A stretch of 33,453 nucleotides of DNA from the IMG/VR virus record IMGVR_UViG_3300042904_000351, positions 1 through 33,453 of that record. One strand, given 5' to 3'. Each line of letters opens with the position of its first letter. The stretch's first letter is position 1. The notes below the pieces were generated by a model. The model had not been told where the DNA came from. It searched no databases and saw only the letters and a program-made list of their open reading frames with translations. The position numbers and the translations under genes are program-made. Below are positions 22,441-31,044 of this stretch, one piece after another. This stretch comes from a virus.

Positions 22441-24947
22441 AGCGCTCCCCCTCCGCTACGGGCCCTGCGCTTCTGCTCGCGCCGGTCGTTGTCGATGGCC
22501 GTCTTCACGATGCCTCGGAACTCCTGCCCATCGACGTACACGGCAACGGTGGTGTTGGGCGCCGCCACGCTGACCCGCGGCGCCGCACTCGGTGCGGGGA
22601 TGGACGTCGTGAGGTAAGCCGGCGTGCCGCCATCGGAGAACCCCCTCAGGCGCCCCTGACGGGCCAGAGCACGCAATCGGTACATCGCGTCATGGCCTCC
22701 TGCTCCGGCTACGTCAGCAGCCGACCAGACGTGTTCCTCGTCGGACAGCGCGAAGAGGCCTGCTGTGTCGGAAGTTCGCGTGCCGGGGCCGGAGACACGG
22801 CCGTTGAAGAACGGGCGGCCACCGGACGCGAGCCGACCGGCCGACGCGATGCCGCCGGCGTCCCCACGCGCGTTGACGAAGATGTCGATCTGTCGTCCGT
22901 TGTTCATGGTAACGAAACGGTTCACGACGCCCTGCGCGGCCGAAGCGTCGGCGTCGACGCTCATCGTGGCGCGAGACCCGCTGACCGTCCTCAGCAGACC
23001 GAAGAGCACCTGTCCGGCGGGCACCGGGTTACCGTCCACGATCACCGTGCCGGAGCTCCGGTTGACCAGGTTGATCAGGTCTTCAAGAGCACGCTGGGAA
23101 TCGATCGTGTTCCCGTTGACATTCACCGTGCCTTCGCCGGCGTCGATCGCGGAGATGACGTCGGACAACGCCTGATCGGCGGAGCGCCGGTTGCCGTTGA
23201 TCGTGACGTACTCCTCAGAGCGGCGCACCTGATCCTTCAGGTCTTCCAAATTCCGCTCGGCCTGCGAGGTGTCGGAGGAGATCGTCAAGATGATCTCGCC
23301 CTGCTGTGCCCCCTCGATGATCTTCCCGACGCCGCCGACGACAGCATCGTTGTACTTCGTCAGCAGGCCGAGGGCGCCGAACTCGGCGATCTTGCCGAGG
23401 GCTCCCAGGATGCTGTCAAGGTTGATCTTGAAGTCGTTGGCCTTGGCAATCTCGCTGTCGTTGATGATGTCGATGGCGATGCCACCGCCGACGATCGCGG
23501 CGATTCCGGCGAGACTGCCGATGAGCCCCGTGCCGCCGCTCTTCCCGCCCTTGCCGACAGCGCCTTCGAGGTCCTTCGCCTTCTTGCTGTTGGTGTCGAA
23601 AGCGGCAGACAACCCGCCGATCCATCCGGCCGCGTCCTTCGCGACGCTGAGTCCCTTGTACGCCACCGCGGCGCCGAGGAGTAGCGGCACGAGGTCGCCT
23701 AGCGTCTCCTTGTTCTCGCTGAGGAAGCGCGCCGTGTCCTGAAGCAACGGGCCTGCGACTTCCAGCGCGTCAACAAGGAAGCTGCCGACGGAGCGCGCAA
23801 TCTCCTCGAAGGCCGGACCGATCTCCGTGACGATGGGGCCGAGCTCGCGCATGGCCGTCGTGAAGACGTTGCGCGCCACATCGGCCGTGGTCTGGAGTGC
23901 GCTGGCCAGAGTTTCAATGATCTCCTGACCCTCGGCCGATTCCAGGAAGTCTTCGAGCGCCTGAGTCGTGTCAACCAGTCCGTCCAAAAAGGACCGCTCA
24001 CCGGAGGTCAGCGTGCGCCACACCGCGGAGCCGCTGGCCCCCAGGTTGCTGAACACGGTGCCGAACTTCTTCGCCGACTCGATCCCATCGTCGATCATGT
24101 CGTTGATGCGGCCGGACTTGATCCCCGCTTCTACCCAGTCCTCGAAGTCCTGAGTCAGGTTGTTCACCGCGCGGCCGAGCGCCGGCAACTTCGTCGAGCC
24201 GACGGAGCTGAGCCCGAGGAATCCGGACAGCACGTTACCGAGCGAGGGCCGAAGCTCCTTCAGGCCGTCGCGTGTGTCCCCGAGGACGGAGTTGACGCGG
24301 GCGACGGAGCGAGGGTCGAGGAGAGCCTTCGAGGCCTCGCGTCCCATCTTGTTCCACTCACCGGCGATCGCGCCGCTTTGCTTGTTCAAGATCGGGAAGT
24401 ACTTGTCGGCGAGCTGTCGAATGTCCTTGTCGAAGCCCTCGAAGAAGTTGCCCTGGACTGTCTTCTTCAGCTCTTTGAACCGGCCGCCCTGATCGCGTAC
24501 CGCCTGCGCGAGCTTGACGGCGTTCGGCGCCATCTCCTTCGTGATCTTGTTGAACTCTTCGAGATCTTCGGCCGCGATGGCATCGCCAATGCCCGACATC
24601 GCGAGGGCGAAGACGCCACCGGCCGCCGCACCACCGGCCAGAATCCCCGGTAGCGCGAGCGCAGTCCCCGCCAGAGTGGCTACCGCGGCCGTCGCGCCAA
24701 CGAGTCCCTGAGCGCTTCCAGCGGCCGAACCGACGGCAAGGATTCCCTTCGTGATGGTGCTGAAGGACGAGACGACCTTGTCGGCCGCACGCGTGGTGGA
24801 CGCGGCGAAAGAGGCCTGAGCCTTGGCGTGCTCGCGCTCCATGCGCTTGAGCTCGCGCTCCATCGCGCGGGTGGCCCGGATGCCGTCGGATGCGTCACCG
24901 TCGAACTTCGTCTTGACGGTGCGCTCCGTCGTCGATTTCATCGCCAT
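22437..24947 (-). CDS. Tape measure protein
   Basis: An 836-residue protein, mostly helical, with hydrophobic stretches at about residues 62-119 and 474-492, typical of tape measure proteins that set tail length and enter the host membrane; at about 1.5 angstrom per residue it predicts a tail near 125 nm. Residues about 578-690 hold four consecutive 27-residue repeats (VTINGN..., VNVNGN..., VIVDGN..., MSVDAD...), each a short strand plus helix. It starts with ATG at 24947 in a TAATG overlap; a GTG at 24959 is less likely. It is the longest tail gene and follows the chaperone pair and a gp10-like gene. Confidence 0.93.
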   Translation of the reverse strand: MAMKSTTERTVKTKFDGDASDGIRATRAMERELKRMEREHAKAQASFAASTTRAADKVVSSFSTITKGILAVGSAAGSAQGLVGATAAVATLAGTALALPGILAGGAAAGGVFALAMSGIGDAIAAEDLEEFNKITKEMAPNAVKLAQAVRDQGGRFKELKKTVQGNFFEGFDKDIRQLADKYFPILNKQSGAIAGEWNKMGREASKALLDPRSVARVNSVLGDTRDGLKELRPSLGNVLSGFLGLSSVGSTKLPALGRAVNNLTQDFEDWVEAGIKSGRINDMIDDGIESAKKFGTVFSNLGASGSAVWRTLTSGERSFLDGLVDTTQALEDFLESAEGQEIIETLASALQTTADVARNVFTTAMRELGPIVTEIGPAFEEIARSVGSFLVDALEVAGPLLQDTARFLSENKETLGDLVPLLLGAAVAYKGLSVAKDAAGWIGGLSAAFDTNSKKAKDLEGAVGKGGKSGGTGLIGSLAGIAAIVGGGIAIDIINDSEIAKANDFKINLDSILGALGKIAEFGALGLLTKYNDAVVGGVGKIIEGAQQGEIILTISSDTSQAERNLEDLKDQVRRSEEYVTINGNRRSADQALSDVISAIDAGEGTVNVNGNTIDSQRALEDLINLVNRSSGTVIVDGNPVPAGQVLFGLLRTVSGSRATMSVDADASAAQGVVNRFVTMNNGRQIDIFVNARGDAGGIASAGRLASGGRPFFNGRVSGPGTRTSDTAGLFALSDEEHVWSAADVAGAGGHDAMYRLRALARQGRLRGFSDGGTPAYLTTSIPAPSAAPRVSVAAPNTTVAVYVDGQEFRGIVKTAIDNDRREQKRRARSGGGAL

Positions 24948-25387
24948 TAGAGCGCCCACTTCCGGTTGATCTCATCCACCGCACTCAGGTACTCACTGCC
25001 GATGTAGTCACTCTCGGCGTCCACGGTGACGAAGAAGAAGTAGCCCCCTGACTGGAAAGCCCGGAACTGCGCGAGTGTGACAGCGCCGAACTCCGCGCCG
25101 AAGAGCACCTTGTAGGCAGGCACCCGGTTGCGGCCGACGCGCCGAGCGCCGCCGGCGACGATGACCGGAAGCCGGTCCTTCTGCGCGCGCACCGTCGGCG
25201 CGATGAGTGCTGACTGCGCGTTCAGTCGGGCTGACGCCCGGATCTTCGTCGCGACGTAGCCCGCGATGCTGAAGCCTGCGGCACGGATCTCGGTGATCGC
25301 GTCATCCGGCCACTTCTTGAACGCGCGGATCGTCTCGCGAAGGCCGGAGATCCGGATGGTAACGGTCAGCGTGCGCTTGTCGCCCAT
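24947..25387 (-). CDS. HK97 gp10-like tail component
   Basis: A 146-residue protein. Helical N-terminus (RETIRAFKKWPDDAITEIR), then a beta segment with KVLFGAEFGAVTLAQFRAF and YFFFVTV, the pattern of HK97 gp10-like tail or neck proteins, which end in a FGA(E)FG motif. ATG at 25387 has an excellent ribosome site (GGAGGTGA, five bases away). It lies between the chaperone pair and the tape measure, a position seen in some actinophages. Confidence 0.75.
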   Translation of the reverse strand: MGDKRTLTVTIRISGLRETIRAFKKWPDDAITEIRAAGFSIAGYVATKIRASARLNAQSALIAPTVRAQKDRLPVIVAGGARRVGRNRVPAYKVLFGAEFGAVTLAQFRAFQSGGYFFFVTVDAESDYIGSEYLSAVDEINRKWAL

Positions 25388-25400
25388 CCGGATCACCTCC

Positions 25401-25511
25401 CTAGACGTTGTCCTTTTTGGACAGAAGATCAATCAGCGTGGCCCACCCTCGGGGGCCGAGGGCTTCGACCTCACTGACTGGCTGCCCGGTCCTCATGGCC
25501 AGCTCGATCAC
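25401..25511 (-). CDS. Second tail assembly chaperone segment (gpT-like)
   Basis: A 36-residue frame in the -1 phase after the first chaperone gene (ELAMRTGQPVSEVEALG, then ending LLSKKDNV), the position and length of a short gpT-like extension. In most siphoviruses this segment is joined by programmed -1 frameshift. Here I see no clear XXXYYYZ slippery site in the overlap; instead a GTG (25511) overlaps the first gene's TGA as GTGA, the junction used throughout this phage. It may be a separate peptide or a frameshift tail. Confidence 0.55.
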   Translation of the reverse strand: MIELAMRTGQPVSEVEALGPRGWATLIDLLSKKDNV

Positions 25512-25855
25512 TCGCCGATGGAGTGACCCGACTGGGTAGGAGGGTCCGGGTCCTCGTCGGCTTCGCGCTCTTCGTCCTCTTTGGACACGGCCGCGTGCCC
25601 GAGGTCGAACACCGACCAGTCTCGGAGCTCCTGCTCCTTACCACCCCACAGGCCTTGACGGCGCATGGTCGCGAAGGCAAGGGCGTACATGTCGTCGGCC
25701 CGGAAACCGGACAGATTGAGGACCTGAGCCGCGGCGCGCCCTGGACCGGCCTTCTCCCACGCGAGGATGTCGCGCGTGTCGCACGTGAGCTCGAACACTT
25801 CGCCGGCGTTGGTCGGAGCCTTCTGGTCGAACGTAACAGTCAAACGGATTTTCAT
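25508..25855 (-). CDS. Tail assembly chaperone (gpG-like)
   Basis: A 115-residue protein: an N-terminal beta segment (KIRLTVTFDQKAPTNAGEVF) and a helical segment (AWEKAGPGRAAAQVLNLSG, then ADDMYALAFATMRRQGLW), ending in an acidic Pro-rich tail. This form and its place between the major tail protein and the tape measure gene fit the gpG-type tail assembly chaperone, which coats the tape measure during assembly. ATG at 25855. Confidence 0.8.
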   Translation of the reverse strand: MKIRLTVTFDQKAPTNAGEVFELTCDTRDILAWEKAGPGRAAAQVLNLSGFRADDMYALAFATMRRQGLWGGKEQELRDWSVFDLGHAAVSKEDEEREADEDPDPPTQSGHSIGE

Positions 25856-25857
25856 GC

Positions 25858-26214
25858 TCAGAGCCTCGCGATCCCGCGCGTCACCGTAGTGACGGCCGAG
25901 TAGTTGACCAGGACCTTGCCGCCGACGTCCACGCCGACGTCCTCGGTGCCGAGATCCTGCCGGAAGCTGGACGGAAGCGGGATGTGCCGCGTGACGCCGG
26001 CAGCAACGGCAATGACCCTGTCGGCCACGTCGTCGCCGTAGAGCGTCTTCGGGTTGACCAGCGTGACGTTGATCGATCCGCCGGAGCCGTTCGCAACCAC
26101 CACGTGCGTCGCGTCGGAGGTGACGATGTCGCCGTCGGCCGGGGCCGCGGTGAGCGCGACGACCACCCCTGTACGCGCGTCGGAGGTCTGCGTTGCTGGA
26201 GTCGCTCGTGCCAT
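25858..26214 (-). CDS. Beta-rich structural protein
   Basis: A 118-residue protein that is beta-rich (GDIVTSDATHVVVANGSGG, then VVVNPKTLYG-like strands and VGVDVGGKVLVNYSAV). It looks like a small decoration or tail-tube-associated protein; the common actinophage form of about 120 residues after the major tail gene has no agreed function. ATG at 26214 has AAAGGA eight bases upstream. Confidence 0.65.
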   Translation of the reverse strand: MARATPATQTSDARTGVVVALTAAPADGDIVTSDATHVVVANGSGGSINVTLVNPKTLYGDDVADRVIAVAAGVTRHIPLPSSFRQDLGTEDVGVDVGGKVLVNYSAVTTVTRGIARL

Positions 26215-26253
26215 GATCCATATCCTTTCAGGTGATCGTCCCAAGAGGGCGGA

Positions 26254-26670
26254 CTACGGGCGGGTGTAGGTCGGCTTCTCCAGCAGCTGGAACGTCTGCT
26301 CCTGTCGCTCGGTCACCTTGACGTCGCCGCCGACGTTCGGAGCCTTGATCCGCATGGTGCCCTCCCACACGGTGTGCTCCTCCGGGATGTCGGGGTGGTG
26401 CTCCAGCGTGACCGCAGCGTTCTGTCCGTCGTTCAGCATGAGGAAGTCGGACAGACCGCCGGAGCGCCAGTCAGCGAACCACCGCAGGGAGAGCGCCCAG
26501 TCCTCGTCGGTCTCTTCGAGGTCCACTCCGTTGGGGCACATGGAGTAGATCTTCTCGCCGTCCGGCGTGTTGTTGATGAAGTTGAAGTTCTCAATCTGGC
26601 ACTGGTAGGTCGTGCCGCCGATGTCGAGAACGATAGTCTTGATCTTGCGGTGGTGCAGAGGGGACGACAT
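26254..26670 (-). CDS. Major tail protein
   Basis: A 138-residue protein: IVLDIGGTTYQCQIENF at the N-terminus, then a central WALSLRWFADW segment and NDGQNAAVTLEHHPD. Its length and position, after the connectors and before the chaperone pair, fit a short tail-tube subunit; it would polymerise around the tape measure. ATG at 26670 has AGGAGAG eight bases upstream, a strong site, as expected for an abundant protein. Confidence 0.7.
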   Translation of the reverse strand: MSSPLHHRKIKTIVLDIGGTTYQCQIENFNFINNTPDGEKIYSMCPNGVDLEETDEDWALSLRWFADWRSGGLSDFLMLNDGQNAAVTLEHHPDIPEEHTVWEGTMRIKAPNVGGDVKVTERQEQTFQLLEKPTYTRP

Positions 26671-26693
26671 GGTTGTCTCTCCTAAGTAGACGG

Positions 26694-27068
26694 TCAGACC
26701 TCGACGAGGATCATGTAGGCGGGGAGCTGTGTTCCCCCGATCTCGATGATCGCGGGGAAGATGTCACCGGGAATCTCTGCGTCCTCGACGAGTTCCCGGA
26801 TCGCCGTCGCGACCAGCGGCACGAGCTTCAGGAGCTTGTTTGCCGCAGACTGGTTCTGCGGAACCATGACCGCCACAGGGAACCGGGCCGCCGTCGGCTC
26901 CGAGCTGATGCCTTCGAGCTGGAGTTCCGGCAAGCCGACGATCGCGCACGGCGGATTCACGTCGGCCGCCGGATCGTCGTACACCTTCAGCTTCGAGCCG
27001 TCGGGCAACTCGACCGTCCGGACAGCGTCACGAATCCGTTCCGCCGTGGTGAAGGCGTCTTCCATCAT
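26694..27068 (-). CDS. Head-tail connector / tail terminator-like protein
   Basis: A 124-residue protein with an N-terminal helix (EDAFTTAERIRDAVRTVELP), beta segments, and PVAVMVPQNQSAANKLLKLV. Size and place, just before the major tail gene, fit a tail terminator or head-closure protein. ATG at 27068 (ATGATG) has GGGGTGA eight bases upstream, and the stop of the preceding gene lies inside this site. Confidence 0.65.
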   Translation of the reverse strand: MMEDAFTTAERIRDAVRTVELPDGSKLKVYDDPAADVNPPCAIVGLPELQLEGISSEPTAARFPVAVMVPQNQSAANKLLKLVPLVATAIRELVEDAEIPGDIFPAIIEIGGTQLPAYMILVEV

Positions 27069-27074
27069 GGCCGA

Positions 27075-27440
27075 TCACCCCACTTCCGGAACAGCGTGCT
27101 TACCGAGGCGCAAGAGTCGGTTGATGTCCTCGTCGGACCACGGCACCCGTGCCGCTCCCATATCGGCGGCCGACACGAGCATCTGCGGTGAGCGCCGGCG
27201 GGTGTGCCAGCGCCGCGCGAGCATGACCGTCCCGAGCTTGAGCGTGTAGCCGGGCACCGGGAGCGTGGACGGCTGACCGGTGAAGTTGAACCTACCCAGG
27301 TGGATGCGCTCGACGAACTCGACGGCCGCGTCAAAGACACGCGCGAGGCGCGCGGCCTCGGCGTCGCTGAGTTCCGACGCGTCCTCCGCGTCCTCGTTCA
27401 GCTCGTTGACGAACTCGTCGAGCGTCACCCACCCCGGCAT
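27075..27440 (-). CDS. Head-tail adaptor-like protein
   Basis: A 121-residue mostly helical protein (LSDAEAARLARVFDAAVEFV, then LARRWHTRRRSP and WSDEDINRLLRLG). Small helical proteins of this form after the capsid gene are usually gp6-like adaptors that join the portal to the tail. ATG at 27440. The family assignment is by shape and position. Confidence 0.65.
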   Translation of the reverse strand: MPGWVTLDEFVNELNEDAEDASELSDAEAARLARVFDAAVEFVERIHLGRFNFTGQPSTLPVPGYTLKLGTVMLARRWHTRRRSPQMLVSAADMGAARVPWSDEDINRLLRLGKHAVPEVG

Positions 27441-27443
27441 GGC

Positions 27444-27863
27444 TCAGCCTCGCCGCTTCAACTGCGCGACGGCCTCTTCGTGCCGCTTCGCGACGCGCGC
27501 GCGCTCCTGCTCGCGCTCCGCGCGCACGAGGTCGTCCTCGGGGACGTAACCGCCCTCGACCGGAACAACCCACTGTGGACCGTTCGGTCCTTCGGCGCGC
27601 GGCGGCCGGATGCGGCCCTCCGCGTCCTCGTCAGCGTCGAGCACGTCGACACCCTCCGGCGCCTTGCGTACCTCCGGCTTCGCAACAGCCTGATCGACGA
27701 GTGCGATCAGCTCGTGCCGCTCGGTGATCTTCTCCAGATCACCTTCGATCGAGCGACCCGTCTCCTGCGCGGCGAAGGCCCGCCAGGCTTCCTTGTCGGA
27801 GCCCGGACCACTCACCGGAGGACGGCTCAGCGGCTTGTTCTGAGTGGACAGTGCGTCAGTCAT
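27444..27863 (-). CDS. Hypothetical protein after the capsid gene
   Basis: A 139-residue charged protein with a C-terminal coiled helix (DDLVRAEREQERARVAKRHE) and a central VQ/PQWVVPVEGGYVPED segment. It is not recognised; capsid-proximal small proteins may be connector or scaffold related. ATG at 27863 has GGGAG ten bases upstream and lies 15 bp after the capsid stop. Confidence 0.6.
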   Translation of the reverse strand: MTDALSTQNKPLSRPPVSGPGSDKEAWRAFAAQETGRSIEGDLEKITERHELIALVDQAVAKPEVRKAPEGVDVLDADEDAEGRIRPPRAEGPNGPQWVVPVEGGYVPEDDLVRAEREQERARVAKRHEEAVAQLKRRG

Positions 27864-27877
27864 CTGCTCCAGCTCCC

Positions 27878-30800
27878 TTACGCAGCGTTGTCGTCGTACG
27901 CGAACTTGCGGACACCGTCGGTGCGCGTGCACGCGAAGGCCTTGTAGCCCCAGATCGCGATGTCGACGAACGCCACGCGGTACTCGAAGTCGAGACGCTG
28001 AGGCGCCGACGCCCAGCCGTGGACGTCCTCCCGGTTGAAGATGTAGGAGTCGCTCTCGACGTTCGTGGTGTAGGGCAGCGCCCACGCGGGGCGTCCGGCC
28101 AGACCGGCGACGTTCAGCGAGGCCATAAGCGGACCGGCCGAGCCGTCGGCGTTCTGCGGGCCGAGGATCGGCAGGAGCTTGCGCCCGTCCGCGTCCTTCG
28201 CCTGCGACAGCTTCTTGTAGAGGCCCTTCTCCAGGAAGAAGTCCTGGAAGCGGAAGCCGCCACGGATGAAGTGGAGATCCACGATCGCGCCCGTGACCTC
28301 GTCCACCAGGACGTCATCCTCGGCGCCGTCGGTCAGCGTGATCGTGGTGACCGTGAGGCCTTCGAGGAGCGACGCGGCACCCTGCTCCAGGGCCTCGTCC
28401 CACGCCCGGACCATCTGACGCCACAGGATCGTGGAGAGCTGCGGGTTACCACCCTGGTCCCACGCCTCACGCGTGATCTCGACCTTGCCGGAGACGGCCG
28501 ACGGGGTGATCGTCTGCGACGTGGTGGTCAGCGCGCCCGGCGTCGGCTCAGTGCCCTGAACGTGGTCACCCACCAGGCCCGAGCTCGTGTTGAACTTCGG
28601 CAGGACAAAGGGCGTGTTGTCGGCGATCGAGCCCTTCTTGATCGCGTCCCAGATCGGCGTCGGGTACTGGAGCTGATCGACGTACATGTCCGGCCGGTTG
28701 ATGTTCGGGTTGAGTGACGCGACGTTCGACGTGGTGACGGCGAACTCCGCAACCCGGCGGTTGTACTCCCGGTCGGAGAAGTACTCGCCCAAGAACTTCT
28801 GTGCGCGGTTCAGCGCTTCGTAGTCCTTGTTCTTGTGGGCGGCGACCAGGTCCGAGCTGAAGTCGTGGTCACCCCGAATACCATCGAAGCGGTAGCAAGG
28901 GGCTTCCTTCACCTCGAACTGAGCGATGCGCTTGCCGGTCGCCGGATCGACAGCCTCCGGGCGCTGCTGGGCCTCGATCAGGTCCTTCAGCGAGTCCTGG
29001 AAGGCCTCGAACTGAGCGCCCATCGCCTCCGTCGCAGCGGTCACACCCGCCGTCACAGCGGTGCTGAAGGCCGCGGCAGCCGTGTCACTCAGTTCGAGCG
29101 TGCCGACGCCCCCGCCCTTGTTCTTGTCCTCGTCGGCCATCGGCCCAGTCCTTTCGTTTCGTGAAGCGCGCACGGACGTCAGCCGCGCATCGTCGAACGA
29201 CGGTGCCGCGGTAAGCGCACACCCAGTCAGTTGTCCGTTGTGGACGTCGCGCACGAAGTCGTCTCCGGCTTCGGTGACCGACCACGACTCGGCGCCGGCG
29301 GGGAACGAGACCTCGATCGAGAACCCGTCCTTCACCTTGTCCTCGGCGTTGATCAACGCCTTGTCGCCGTCGTCGCCTCGGCCGATCTTGAACGTGCCCA
29401 TTAGCCCGCGCGACGTTGACCACACCTTCTGGGCGTAGCCGACGGCGTTGCGCCGGTCGTGGTCGAGGTTCAGCTTGATGCGCGTGGTGTCGGTCCACTT
29501 CAGCGAGTCCTTGCCGAAGCGCCACTTCGCGAAGGTGCCGGAGTTGACCTTGTTCCACGGCACCATGAGCCCGGTGATCGTGCGCTTGTCCAGGTCGGCG
29601 CTGAAGAGCTCGGCGTCATCGTCGTCGACCGCGAACGTCAGCGTGACGTCGTCGGTCTCCGCCTCCGTGCCGTTGACCCGGCTGAACGCCGCACTGACAG
29701 GCGCCGTGGCTGCGACCTTGGCACGACGTGGGGCCAGTTCATCCGGCGCCGCAGGCGGCTTCTGAGCGGCCGTCCGCTGCTCCTTGGCCCGACGCTCCAG
29801 CTCCGGATTCGGGTCGAGTCCTTCCACTTCGCGCACCTCCGCGATGTCCATTGCGCCGATCTCGACCGCGATCTTGTGGCACGCCCAACGCGTTGCCGGA
29901 TCGGCCTTCAGGTAGTTGTTCAGGAAGAACGAGACAGTGTGCCCGCGGCGCGTCACGTCGTTCATCGAGAGCCGGTCGGTGATCGCGCTCATGTACATGG
30001 AGAACACGTCGTTGATTCGGTCCTGCCGGCGGTCCACACCGTTCTGGTAGGTGCGCGAGGTCGTCGAGACGTTGAGATCTTCCGCGTCGAGACCCATCGC
30101 GTTCGCTACGCCGATGATCGCGTTCTTCAGGATGTCGATCAGCTGGAGTTCGACGGGAGACAGCACGTCGACCTGCTTGAGCTCCATCGAGCCGGGAACG
30201 TAGCCGGTGGTGTTCGTCTTGCGCGCCTTGTGCCAGTTGTCCAGCAACTCGATGATGTCCGTCTTGCCGAGGGGATCAGCGTTCGGGTCCGGCGTGAAGT
30301 ACTCCTGCGCTCGCGTGTTGTCGGCATACCGGACGCCGGAGTTCTGGAGCAGGAGTAGGTGCCGGATCGAGCGCGCCGCAGCACGGAGCACACCAGGATT
30401 CGGTGAGTCGAACCGGATCAACACCGGGCGGCCGAGGGAGTCGCGCACGGGCGTCGGAACGCCTTCGACGTACACCGTGCCCACCGGGAGCTTCTGCTCC
30501 GAGGGCAGCGTACGAAGACCCTTCGCGTGGTCGCTCGGCGGATTCATGCTGACGGTGTTCGCATCGAGCTTCTCGGCCGACGTGGGGAACCCGGCCGAGT
30601 CCCAGTCCGTACAACGCCACCAGGCGTAACCCTCGAAAACGAGGTCCTCGACCGTACCGGCCATCGTCACGACGTTCGGTGTGTTCGGGTCGATTTGCTT
30701 CAGCAGGTTGTTCTCGACGCGCTTCCCTTTGCCGTCCCGCACGTGCATGGGGAGCGTCGAGAACGAGCACAGCAGGTTCCGGCCGCGTAGAACGACGTCT

Positions 30801-30985
30801 GCGGAAAGGGCCATGCGCTTCGTGACGGGCTGCTCGAACTGGTATTCCGGCCGCTGCGTTGCGGCGATCGCGGAGTCGATCGGCGTCGGGATGTCGGTAG
30901 AGAATTTGATGGAAGGCTCCGGCGCATCGGCGGACGCGCCAGGAGCCCTACCCATCCACCCGAACCAGTCACCAAGGATGCCCAC
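27878..30985 (-). CDS. Portal-prohead protease-major capsid fusion protein
   Basis: A single open frame of 1035 residues contains three usually separate head proteins. Residues about 1-430 are an HK97-type portal (GILGDWFGW at the start). About 435-610 are a U35-type prohead protease: RTITGLMVPWNKV, His509 in LDHD and Ser556 in DGFSIEV as catalytic residues. From 616 (MADEDKNKGGG) is the HK97-fold major capsid protein with its N-terminal scaffold-like delta region (about 630-690). The capsid part has its own ribosome site and ATG, so it can also be made free. The portal start is uncertain: GTG 30985 gives the family-like MGILGDWFG, but no clear ribosome site exists; GTG 31003 adds six residues. 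Confidence 0.85.
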   Translation of the reverse strand: MGILGDWFGWMGRAPGASADAPEPSIKFSTDIPTPIDSAIAATQRPEYQFEQPVTKRMALSADVVLRGRNLLCSFSTLPMHVRDGKGKRVENNLLKQIDPNTPNVVTMAGTVEDLVFEGYAWWRCTDWDSAGFPTSAEKLDANTVSMNPPSDHAKGLRTLPSEQKLPVGTVYVEGVPTPVRDSLGRPVLIRFDSPNPGVLRAAARSIRHLLLLQNSGVRYADNTRAQEYFTPDPNADPLGKTDIIELLDNWHKARKTNTTGYVPGSMELKQVDVLSPVELQLIDILKNAIIGVANAMGLDAEDLNVSTTSRTYQNGVDRRQDRINDVFSMYMSAITDRLSMNDVTRRGHTVSFFLNNYLKADPATRWACHKIAVEIGAMDIAEVREVEGLDPNPELERRAKEQRTAAQKPPAAPDELAPRRAKVAATAPVSAAFSRVNGTEAETDDVTLTFAVDDDDAELFSADLDKRTITGLMVPWNKVNSGTFAKWRFGKDSLKWTDTTRIKLNLDHDRRNAVGYAQKVWSTSRGLMGTFKIGRGDDGDKALINAEDKVKDGFSIEVSFPAGAESWSVTEAGDDFVRDVHNGQLTGCALTAAPSFDDARLTSVRASRNERTGPMADEDKNKGGGVGTLELSDTAAAAFSTAVTAGVTAATEAMGAQFEAFQDSLKDLIEAQQRPEAVDPATGKRIAQFEVKEAPCYRFDGIRGDHDFSSDLVAAHKNKDYEALNRAQKFLGEYFSDREYNRRVAEFAVTTSNVASLNPNINRPDMYVDQLQYPTPIWDAIKKGSIADNTPFVLPKFNTSSGLVGDHVQGTEPTPGALTTTSQTITPSAVSGKVEITREAWDQGGNPQLSTILWRQMVRAWDEALEQGAASLLEGLTVTTITLTDGAEDDVLVDEVTGAIVDLHFIRGGFRFQDFFLEKGLYKKLSQAKDADGRKLLPILGPQNADGSAGPLMASLNVAGLAGRPAWALPYTTNVESDSYIFNREDVHGWASAPQRLDFEYRVAFVDIAIWGYKAFACTRTDGVRKFAYDDNAA
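29138..29154 (-). promoter_or_regulatory. Internal ribosome site and ATG for free major capsid protein
   Basis: Inside the fusion frame the minus strand reads AAAGGA (29149-29154), 8 bases, then ATG (29138-29140), in frame. It would give a 420-residue capsid protein (27878-29140), the normal HK97-type size. No similar internal start is visible at the protease boundary. The site is seen; its use is inferred. Confidence 0.7.
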
Positions 30986-31044
30986 GCCGAGAACGATACG
31001 CACGAGATCACGAAAACGGCCAAAATTGCAAGGTAATGCAAATT

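Noticed and set aside
21310-23684. Long Arg/His-rich plus-strand frames over the tail genes
   Set aside because: They lie opposite well-supported tail genes and have the composition of antisense frames in GC-rich DNA.
25508-25690. Classical -1 slippery heptamer in the tail chaperone overlap
   Set aside because: The best candidates (TCCAAAG, CCTCCTA) do not allow both tRNAs to re-pair, so no slip site is annotated.
30700-31041. Minus-strand frame opening with a signal-peptide-like sequence (LHYLAILAVFVISCVSFSAW)
   Set aside because: It starts with TTG without a ribosome site and runs deep into the portal coding region in another frame. The hydrophobic start arises from the AT-rich island.
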